DNA from: CAYMOV01 sp964392085
GTDB lineage: Bacteria; Oederibacteriota; Muellerivitia; Muellerivitales; Muellerivitaceae
Assembly (NCBI GenBank): GCA_964392085.1
Contig: CAYMOV010000069.1
Location: 1-13,232 of the forward strand
Direction: 5' to 3'
Length of the DNA: 13,232 bases
In this document: positions 7,440-13,232 of the stretch, in pieces
How the letters are laid out: the number at the start of each line of letters is the position of its first letter
How positions within the stretch are numbered: position 1 is the first letter of the stretch
The notes under the pieces: generated by a model
The model's input: only the letters and a program-made list of their open reading frames with translations
Databases searched by the model: none
What the model was told of the DNA's origin: nothing
Translations under genes and position numbers: made by a program

Positions 7440-9653
7440 TCAATCCACCTTTTCCATCCGGATTTCGCTTAGGCTCGTCGCGTACCTCAACCAGGACCGG
7501 ATCTCGACCGGGTGGGTCCCGGCCGAAAGATTCCGCTCCGCCCTCAAAAGGTTCGCCCCTCCGGCGTGGGGCAATACCTTGAAAAGGGTTTGGCCGTCCA
7601 ATTTCGCCCAAGTGGGGTTGGGGGTCTGGAGGGTGAGGCGATAGGTTCCCGGCTGTTCCACCGTGAAGGCGCCCCGCGCGACCCCCATCCGCCCGCCCAT
7701 TTCCATTGGCAGGTCGTCCCAAGGCGAGGCCACGTAGTCCTCGTAAAAGACCACCCCCTCACCCCACCCGTAGACGTCGTTGAAGAACGTCCTCCGCCAG
7801 GCGGTCGAATTGGGCCGATGGAGGTAGACCAGTCTTCCCGGGTCCTGTCCCAATTGGCCCGGGGGGATCTCCACCTGCCAAAGGTAGGCCCTCCCATGGG
7901 TGGGGCGGAACGTCGGACTCAGGTCGGCGGGCAGGGGCACCTCGGTCCAGGTCGCATTCGGAAAATCCCGGCGTATCCTCGCCTGGATCGGCAGGATCGA
8001 ATTTTCCCCGAACAGGATCTTTATTTCCGGGACCGGCTGACCCGGCGGCAATTCCAACCGGTTCGAGTCGAGGAGTCGACGGACGCCGACCCCCTCATTG
8101 AGGACCGATTGGGTCGTCCAATAGAAAAAGGAGAGGTCCTCCCATTGCCAACCCAGGTACACCACCGCGTCCCGGGAAGCCGACCGGCAGGCGTCGGCCA
8201 CCTGGCGGTCGGTGTAATAGAGTTTTTGGTAATCGACCAAAAGGTTCTTAGCCTGGACCGGCGCCATCAGGACCCAGACCGCCAGCAAACCGGCGAGGGC
8301 CGCCCGGCGGGAATCCAGGTCCGGAAGGAGGGACAGGAGGCGGTCCAGCGCGGAGGCCCCCAACAACAAGGCCGGCACGACCAACCCGATCAGTTTGCCG
8401 CTGTGGGGATCCGCGGAGAGGACGAAGGGAGCCAAGCCCATCGCCCACCCCCCCAACAACCAGAGGTGGAGGCCTCGGTCCTTGGGGGCGAAGGCCCCGA
8501 GGACCCCCAGGGCGCAGATCCCCGTCTCCACCGGTGAAAAAAACGGGCCCCAATTCACCGTCATGTCCGGCCGGTCGAACCCTCCGGACAGGATCAGTTG
8601 AAAGGCGGCCCGTAACTTTTGGATAATTAGCATAACGGCCGGCCCGGTGTTCGAATGGAAGAGATCCAACCCCTCGAACCGGCTCGCGTAGAGGGGATGC
8701 GTCATCAGTGGGTACAGGATCCAGGCCGCGCCCAGGGTCGCCCAGGCCCAACCGGCCGTCCGGGGGCAGTCCCCAGTTTTACGTGATTGGGCCCAGAAAA
8801 TTCCCACCACCGGGACCGCCGGGATCAGGATCCAGGGTCCCCACCCGCTCGAAAGGGTCCCATGTCCGTTCTGCAGGATGAAGAACAACGGCCAAGCGGC
8901 GCCCAGGAGCGCCACCGAGGCCCAAGCCCAGGACCCCAGGGCGGCCCGTTCTTCCCTCCTCGCGAGGCACCAGGCCAAAACCGCCAGGACCGCGTAGGGT
9001 TCCCAGGGCCGGGCCCCCGTGTAGGTGAAGCCGACGAGCGCCACCGCCAAACCCCAACCGAGGAACCGGGAGGCTTTGGGTTTCCGGAAGACCCGGAGGG
9101 TCGCCAGGATGAGCGCGGCCACCGCCAAAGGTTCGGTATCGATCCTCATCCCCAAGGTGGATTGGATCACCAGGGGCCGCGCGAGGGCCGTCAAGGCCGC
9201 CGCGATCAGCCCCAGCCGGCGTCCGGACAGCTCGCGTCCCGCGAGGTAGACCAGCCAGATTGTGGTCAGGTCGAAAAGGCAACATCCCAACCGTTGGATC
9301 CAAGGCCCCGGCTCCCCCGGGAACAACAGCCAGAGTCCCGCCATGAAATAGTTGTAGAAGGGTTCCCGGGTGCCCAAATTGAGGATCAGGGGATGCTGTC
9401 CCAGCTCGGCGGTGTTCCGGGCGTCCATGATTTCCGAAGCCACGTCCATCCAATAGGTGGCCCAGGGCTGGCCCCCATTCAGGAGCCGGACCCAAAGGGC
9501 CGCCAGGACGATCACCCCCAGGCCCATCCATGCCCAGGTCCGGGTGACTTCCGACGGGGTCACCCGGGGGATGGGCGCCGGCGGGAACGGGATCGAACGG
9601 GATGCCCGGGGGGCATTCCGCCGGGTGGTTGGGGCTGGGCGTCGTCGGGTCAT
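7440..9653 (-). CDS. GT39-like (GT-C) polytopic glycosyltransferase with C-terminal PA14-like domain
   Basis: A 737-residue inner-membrane protein resembling the dolichyl-phosphate-mannose/ArnT-type GT-C families. These transfer a sugar from a polyprenyl-phosphate donor at the outer face of the membrane. A cytoplasmic Arg/Pro-rich tail of about 40 residues precedes the first membrane helix (41-58). The following external loop carries WMDVASEIMDARN (68-80), where Asp70 is the likely equivalent of the catalytic GT-C acid. About ten further hydrophobic helices run to roughly residue 465. The remaining 270 residues are soluble and predicted extracytoplasmic. Residues about 655-735 (GAFTVEQPGTYRLTL, AKLDGQTLFK, LSAGTHPVEIR) read like a PA14-type beta-barrel, a fold often used for glycan binding. 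The ATG at 9653 has no Shine-Dalgarno. It is the head gene of the leftward run and diverges from the next GT-C gene. Donor and acceptor are unknown; the family call rests on topology and motifs. Confidence 0.75.
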   Translation of the reverse strand: MTRRRPAPTTRRNAPRASRSIPFPPAPIPRVTPSEVTRTWAWMGLGVIVLAALWVRLLNGGQPWATYWMDVASEIMDARNTAELGQHPLILNLGTREPFYNYFMAGLWLLFPGEPGPWIQRLGCCLFDLTTIWLVYLAGRELSGRRLGLIAAALTALARPLVIQSTLGMRIDTEPLAVAALILATLRVFRKPKASRFLGWGLAVALVGFTYTGARPWEPYAVLAVLAWCLARREERAALGSWAWASVALLGAAWPLFFILQNGHGTLSSGWGPWILIPAVPVVGIFWAQSRKTGDCPRTAGWAWATLGAAWILYPLMTHPLYASRFEGLDLFHSNTGPAVMLIIQKLRAAFQLILSGGFDRPDMTVNWGPFFSPVETGICALGVLGAFAPKDRGLHLWLLGGWAMGLAPFVLSADPHSGKLIGLVVPALLLGASALDRLLSLLPDLDSRRAALAGLLAVWVLMAPVQAKNLLVDYQKLYYTDRQVADACRSASRDAVVYLGWQWEDLSFFYWTTQSVLNEGVGVRRLLDSNRLELPPGQPVPEIKILFGENSILPIQARIRRDFPNATWTEVPLPADLSPTFRPTHGRAYLWQVEIPPGQLGQDPGRLVYLHRPNSTAWRRTFFNDVYGWGEGVVFYEDYVASPWDDLPMEMGGRMGVARGAFTVEQPGTYRLTLQTPNPTWAKLDGQTLFKVLPHAGGANLLRAERNLSAGTHPVEIRSWLRYATSLSEIRMEKVD

Positions 9654-9732
9654 ACCGTTGAATATTATGGAGTCTTCCGCCGAAAGGTACGAAAAATATT
9701 CCCAGCCCGATGGGCTGTGTTAAATTGGGCCC
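9654..9732. promoter_or_regulatory. Divergent promoter region between two GT-C genes
   Basis: Only 79 bp separate the two divergent start codons, so both promoters must lie here or inside the opposite gene. Rightward, TTAAAT (9720-9725) ends seven bases before ATG 9733. Leftward, CATAAT (minus strand, about 9669-9664) ends ten bases before ATG 9653. Neither start has a Shine-Dalgarno. These spacings would give zero- to three-base leaders, as in leaderless transcripts. The -35 boxes are poor, so assignment is tentative. The segment is more AT-rich than its flanks. Confidence 0.4.
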
Positions 9733-11901
9733 ATGGCGAAAAGGCGAAAAAGCTCGGACCGCCCAGCCCTCCGGGCCAAGGTCCATCGTCCCGAATCGGC
9801 CAAAATGGCCGTTGCGGCGCGCCCGGTTTCTCCCGTCTTGCCCCAATCAACCCGCAAATCCACCCAGCTCCCCCCGCCAGCCGAAACCTCCCTCAAAATA
9901 ACAGCGGCTCTCCTATTATTTGCGGTTTCCAACGGGCTTATAAGCCGGGCCCACCTTCCGCTCCTTGCGAAAGGATGGATCGGCCTCCTCGGGATCCTCC
10001 TGCCTTTCTTGCTTCTGACATTCAGCGTCCCGGACTCCCCTCGGGACGAGAGCCAATTCTTCCGACCCGCGCGCGGCCGATCCCTGACTTGGAAATGGCT
10101 TTGGATACTCCTGCCTTCGGCCGTGTTGTTGCGCTTAATTTACCTCACATCATTCCAACCGGGGCCCGGCGGGGACGAGTCGATGAACGCCTTTCTATCC
10201 TTGGGATTGACCGAGCATTGGCGATGGGATTTCTTTTATAGTTGCGGCCAATTGCCCCCCGTTTGGACCTGGATGTTGGCGGGACTGATCGGGTGGACCC
10301 ACCAACCCATCCTGGCCACCTGGTTGCTCCCGGCGTTTTTTTCCATCCTGTCCTTCATCGCGGGTTTCGCCGCGTTTAGGGCCGTCCTAAAGCCCGATCC
10401 CGCGAAATGGGCCGCCATCTTGTGGGCTTTCGGGTTCTGGCCCCTTTTCAGCGGAAGGTTTTGCCACCAGGGTGAATTCATCCCATTTTGGCTCATGGTC
10501 GCCGTCCTCCTCATTTCCCGCCTTCGCGAAGCGCCCCGGGACGCCCTCAGGCTCCGTTCCGCCGGGGCCGGCCTTTGGATCGGGTTAGGCACTTTGACCT
10601 TCACCGCTTGGCTCGCCGCGGTCCCTTTCCTTTATCTAACGTCTTGGGAACTACTTCGACGCCGCTCCAAGAAAAAGCACCTCGGTTGGGGTTCCCTCAC
10701 CGCGGGGCTTTTGGCCGGACTCACGCCGTTCCTGGTGGCGGCCCATCACGAGGGTTATGGTCAACACCTCTTGGATATCTCACCCCTGGGCAATTGGACC
10801 GACCCCATTCGCCGTGGGTTGGTGGGCGCCTCCTACGTCACCTCCCTCCTTTGGGGCAGTCTTGTCGAAAAGGGGTCCTATAGCTCCCCCTTGGGGGGGT
10901 TCCTGAACCCGCTTTTAGGCGGGGCTTTCCTAGTGGGGTTGGCCCTACTCCTCCGTGGGATCCGCCGTCCCCGGAACGCATGGCTCTTGGCGGCCCTTCC
11001 GTTCTTCTTGGCTCCCGGCCTATTGGCGCGGGACTACATCGAGTCCTTCCGGATCATCCTGGTCCAGCCCTTATTGGTGGCGGTCGCGACTTACGGGATC
11101 CTCCGAGGTTCCTTGGGCGTCCAGAAACGGGGACGACTCCTCGCGGTCGCCGCCCTATTGACCGTCTCCTCGGTTTGGGATGTCGGGACCTTCCTTTCCC
11201 TCCGGAACCCCGGGACGCTTTCCCCGGCACGGGCCGATTCAAACCAGTTCGGTGCCGCGCTGATCAGGAACAAGGCCCGGTCCGACGGACCCGGTTTGTT
11301 GTTCACCGATTTCTTGACACTCCGTCACAACCATTCCCTCTCGGTCCTCGCCTACCCCGATAACGCGGCCCTCCGGGCCGATCTCGACCCCAACCACGCG
11401 ACCTGGGCGGCCATCCTGGCCGAACCGGGTTACTTCGGTTTCCTCGAAAGGGATTTCCCCGAGGGTCAATGGACCTCGATGCCCCCCCGGGGCGGTGATC
11501 CCGGCTTGTCCCTCGGCCTGGTCCCGATCACCCCGGCCAACCGCGCCCGCTTGGAAGGCTGGGTTTCGGCCCATCACTTTTTCCACCGCCAGAATTGGCT
11601 GGCCGAAAACGCCCAAGGCTTCCGGACCCGTTATCCAGCCCTCGTTTCCGACTTAGAGTCGGGGCGACCGCTCATGGAAGGCGATCCATTCCTTTTGTCA
11701 GCCTATGGGGAATGGGCCGCGCAGTATTACTGGGACCCGAAGGAAGCCCGGAACATCGGGTTCCTTCGCCTCGCGATCCGGAAGGGCTATCCCGCCCCCC
11801 ACTTGATCCGAAAGCTGGTCGACCTCCTGCGTGAACAGGGAGACAGGAAGGAGGCGGACCGGATCCAGAAGGCCTATTTCCCGAACGAACCCATTCGGTA
11901 A
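9733..11901 (+). CDS. GT-C-fold membrane glycosyltransferase (GT39/ArnT-like), hypothetical
   Basis: A 722-residue polytopic membrane protein, the only rightward gene in the window. A basic, Pro-rich cytoplasmic tail (1-53) is followed by hydrophobic helices at about 55-100 and from 121 onward to near residue 500. After the helix at 121-140 comes PGPGGDESMNAFL with D148-E149, the Asp-Glu pair typical of the first external loop of GT39/ArnT-type enzymes. HWRWDFFYSCGQLPP follows at 162-176. Residues about 520-722 are soluble and predicted extracytoplasmic. They include an Ala/Arg-rich helical end (GYPAPHLIRKLVDLLREQGD) that resembles a TPR-like helical pair. The protein is not a close copy of its divergent neighbour but shares its plan: short basic tail, GT-C core, long soluble C-terminus. 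The ATG at 9733 has no Shine-Dalgarno, and Met25 is an alternative start. Donor and acceptor cannot be inferred; a membrane protein of other function is possible but less likely. Confidence 0.68.
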   Translation: MAKRRKSSDRPALRAKVHRPESAKMAVAARPVSPVLPQSTRKSTQLPPPAETSLKITAALLLFAVSNGLISRAHLPLLAKGWIGLLGILLPFLLLTFSVPDSPRDESQFFRPARGRSLTWKWLWILLPSAVLLRLIYLTSFQPGPGGDESMNAFLSLGLTEHWRWDFFYSCGQLPPVWTWMLAGLIGWTHQPILATWLLPAFFSILSFIAGFAAFRAVLKPDPAKWAAILWAFGFWPLFSGRFCHQGEFIPFWLMVAVLLISRLREAPRDALRLRSAGAGLWIGLGTLTFTAWLAAVPFLYLTSWELLRRRSKKKHLGWGSLTAGLLAGLTPFLVAAHHEGYGQHLLDISPLGNWTDPIRRGLVGASYVTSLLWGSLVEKGSYSSPLGGFLNPLLGGAFLVGLALLLRGIRRPRNAWLLAALPFFLAPGLLARDYIESFRIILVQPLLVAVATYGILRGSLGVQKRGRLLAVAALLTVSSVWDVGTFLSLRNPGTLSPARADSNQFGAALIRNKARSDGPGLLFTDFLTLRHNHSLSVLAYPDNAALRADLDPNHATWAAILAEPGYFGFLERDFPEGQWTSMPPRGGDPGLSLGLVPITPANRARLEGWVSAHHFFHRQNWLAENAQGFRTRYPALVSDLESGRPLMEGDPFLLSAYGEWAAQYYWDPKEARNIGFLRLAIRKGYPAPHLIRKLVDLLREQGDRKEADRIQKAYFPNEPIR

Positions 11902-12017
11902 AAAGCGGCTTCCATAAACCGAAATATCCGTCCCACTCGATCTCAGCTGGTTTATTTATTGGATTTTTCGTTTTTCAATTTTCCGTTTCAGCTAACCGCC
12001 AACGGCTAGTTGCGCCG
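11902..12017. other. Convergent intergenic region, T-rich, with a possible weak terminator
   Basis: The gap between the GT-C stop and the globin stop is much more AT-rich than the rest of the window. On the plus strand, T-tracts run through about 11950-11985, with ATAAACC and GGTTTAT forming a loose inverted repeat upstream of them. On the minus strand, just after the globin stop, CTAGCCG and CGGTTAG (12009-11992, TTGG loop) can form a 7-bp stem with one G-U pair. It lacks a T-tail. Transcription from both sides probably ends here, but no canonical intrinsic terminator is present. Confidence 0.4.
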
Positions 12018-12370
12018 TCACTTTCGGTTCACCATCCACTTCGAAAACTCCCCCAGGAACACCCGGAACCCCTCCAGGTGTTGCGGCGGGAAGCCATATT
12101 GGGCCCCGGCATTCTCGAGCGTCTTTTCAAAGCAAGCCACCCAAACCAGCCTCGCGTTTTCATCGATGGCGAAAGGCGGGTGCCTCGCCCGCAGCCGGGG
12201 CGGACCATGTTGTTCATTGAAAAGGGGGGACCACCGAGCAATTGGACGAAGAACCTGGCCGATTTTTTGGAGGATTCCTCCAGGTCGCCCGGAAACATCG
12301 GCCGGATGGGGGGACACCCCAGTTCGGCATAGAAATCGGACAGCATCCGGAAGATCGCCGCTTCGCCCAT
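12018..12370 (-). pseudogene. Truncated haemoglobin (bacterial globin), split by a -1 frameshift
   Basis: Two minus-strand frames together encode one truncated globin, a small haem protein that binds O2 or NO. The first frame starts at ATG 12370 and gives IFRMLSDFYAELG, PIRPMFPGDL and FFVQLLGGPP. The sequence then continues in another frame as LFNEQHGPPRLRARHPPF through VWVACFEKTLEN to FSKWMVNRK, ending at the TGA at 12018-12020. The break is in a run of six G on the plus strand (12224-12229). One extra base there restores GGPPLFNEQHG and a continuous 117-residue protein. H64 in RARHPPF is then the proximal haem ligand (F8), and the C-terminal helices are complete. The first frame cannot extend upstream because a TGA precedes the ATG by four codons, so the N-terminus is short for a globin. 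Apart from the frameshift nothing looks decayed. A homopolymer sequencing or assembly error is therefore as likely as a true mutation or slippage. As written, only a haem-less N-terminal fragment would be made. Confidence 0.82.
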
Positions 12371-12400
12371 CCGCCCATACCCTCATCCTCTTGAGGTTGA

Positions 12401-12424
12401 AACCGTGGATTATCATCCACGGTT
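12401..12424. repeat. Perfect 10-bp inverted repeat upstream of the globin
   Basis: Arms AACCGTGGAT (12401-12410) and ATCCACGGTT (12415-12424) flank a TATC loop. It lies about 30 bases before the globin ATG on the minus strand and downstream of pyruvate kinase. No T-tract follows it in either direction. It could be an operator for a dimeric regulator of the globin gene or an RNA stem in its leader. Confidence 0.5.
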
Positions 12425-12453
12425 CGACCATGAGGGCGACCCCTTCTTCCCTG

Positions 12454-12476
12454 CCCCAGGTCCGGTGGACCTGGGG
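12454..12476. repeat. Perfect 10-bp inverted repeat between pyruvate kinase and globin
   Basis: Arms CCCCAGGTCC (12454-12463) and GGACCTGGGG (12467-12476) flank a 3-base loop, giving a very stable stem about 90 bases after the pyruvate kinase stop. It lacks a T-tail, so it is not a standard intrinsic terminator. It may protect the 3' end of the pyk mRNA or act in Rho-assisted termination. Its arm sequences are unrelated to those of the other inverted repeat 30 bp away. Confidence 0.5.
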
Positions 12477-12565
12477 ACTGAATCGGGAATGGGTAGATCT
12501 CACGGGACGGCGGCGGCAGGCTGCGCCCCGGGGGTCCCCCAGCCGGGGTGAAAGCCGACCCGGCC

Positions 12566-13232
12566 TCAGGCATGGGAAGCCACCGGGCGACTTTGCTTCA
12601 CGCCCTTCACGATCACCCGGAAGCTGTTGGTGCCTCCCACCAGGGTCGGATCGGAGCCTTCGGTGAGGATCAGTTTCTCGCCTGTTTTCGCCAAGCCCGC
12701 TTGCTGGAGGAACTTCAGGATCGGGACGTGCCAGGACCCCTGGCGGCGGACCGAGGGCACGCCCTGCACCCCGTAGGCCAACGAGAGGAACTCGTGGATC
12801 CGGGGGTTCTCGCTGAAGGCCAACACCCAGCTCGCGGGTTTGAACCGGGAGATGCGCAGGGCCGTGGCTCCGCTGTGGGTGGGGGTGAGGATCCACTTCG
12901 CCTTGAGGGCCCGCATGGCCTCCACGACCTGGGACGACACCAGGTCCTCTACCGAGAAGGACCCGGGCGCGGCCGTTTCCCCCCGGAAATGCTCCATCAT
13001 GCGCCGCGAGAACTTGAAGGGCTGCCAGCGCCGTTCCATGGAGGCAGCCACCTTGGCCATGGTCTCCACGGCCTGGAGGGGATATTTCCCCATGGCGGTC
13101 TCCTCGGACAACATGACGGCGTCGGTGCCGTCCACGATGGCGTTGGCCACGTCGGTCACCTCGGCGCGGGTGGGCCGGGGGTTCTCGGTCATGGAGGCCA
13201 GCATCTGGGTGGCGGTGATGACCGGCTTGCCC
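12566..13232 (-). CDS. pyk: Pyruvate kinase, C-terminal half (5' end beyond window)
   Basis: The last 221 residues of pyruvate kinase, the glycolytic enzyme that makes pyruvate and ATP from phosphoenolpyruvate and ADP in the cytoplasm. The window edge cuts the gene; about half of the usual ~470 residues is present. The in-window sequence begins GKPVITATQMLASM, then PTRAEVTDVANAIVDGTDAV and MLSEETAMGKYP, the conserved end of the catalytic barrel. The alpha/beta C-terminal domain follows (VVEAMRALKAKWILTPTHSG through FRVIVKG). LSEETA replaces the commoner LSGETA; the remaining barrel-end motifs look normal. The stop is the TGA at 12566-12568. The globin gene follows on the same strand after 195 bp. 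The enzyme looks functional as far as it can be seen and is unrelated to the polysaccharide genes. Confidence 0.97.
   Translation of the reverse strand, partial: GKPVITATQMLASMTENPRPTRAEVTDVANAIVDGTDAVMLSEETAMGKYPLQAVETMAKVAASMERRWQPFKFSRRMMEHFRGETAAPGSFSVEDLVSSQVVEAMRALKAKWILTPTHSGATALRISRFKPASWVLAFSENPRIHEFLSLAYGVQGVPSVRRQGSWHVPILKFLQQAGLAKTGEKLILTEGSDPTLVGGTNSFRVIVKGVKQSRPVASHA

Noticed and set aside
8787..10241. A 484-codon plus-strand frame spanning the two GT-C gene starts
   Set aside because: Low-complexity Gly/Pro/Arg-rich translation running through two better-supported genes and their shared promoter; no domain or ribosome-binding site.
12371..12896. Long minus-strand frame joining the globin C-terminus to sequence antiparallel or out of frame with pyruvate kinase
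   Set aside because: Only its last ~70 codons are real (globin second half). The upstream part is an out-of-frame reading of pyk and of the intergenic hairpins.

Overview
This is a GC-rich bacterial chromosomal window with dense, mostly single-strand coding and no RNA genes, insertion sequences or CRISPR. Secreted enzymes with Thr/Pro-rich linkers, an alginate-type O-acetylation pair that needs a periplasm, and polytopic GT-C glycosyltransferases suggest a Gram-negative-type bacterium. It could belong to one of the poorly cultured, linker-rich lineages (Fibrobacterota-like or a candidate phylum). That placement is inference; no phylogenetic marker in the window fixes it.

Layout. Five genes run leftward on the minus strand from 9653 to the left edge: a GT39-like membrane glycosyltransferase with a PA14-like C-terminal domain (9653-7440); a secreted GH10 xylanase with an N-terminal carbohydrate-binding-like domain (7301-5505); an AlgI-type MBOAT O-acyltransferase (5340-3871); its AlgJ/AlgX-like SGNH partner (3810-2770); and a secreted GH8 glucanase/xylanase with two malectin domains (2491 to beyond base 1). 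A second GT-C-type membrane protein (9733-11901) diverges from the first across 79 bp. To its right, on the minus strand, lie a truncated-haemoglobin gene split by a one-base frameshift in a run of six G (12370-12018) and the C-terminal half of pyruvate kinase (13232-12566). The two are separated by 195 bp holding two perfect 10-bp inverted repeats.

How the genes may work together. The GH8 and GH10 enzymes both act on beta-1,4-linked polysaccharides outside the cytoplasm. The MBOAT/SGNH pair moves acyl (normally acetyl) groups across the inner membrane onto a glycan. The two GT-C proteins would transfer sugars from polyprenyl-phosphate donors at the outer face of the inner membrane. This reads as a surface- or exo-glycan making, decorating and trimming locus, or as plant-fibre hydrolases sitting beside envelope-glycan genes. 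No polysaccharide synthase is present in the window, so the link is a hypothesis. Pyruvate kinase and the globin look like unrelated housekeeping neighbours.

The large ORFs antisense to these genes carry no recognisable domains and follow from the high third-position GC of the real genes.
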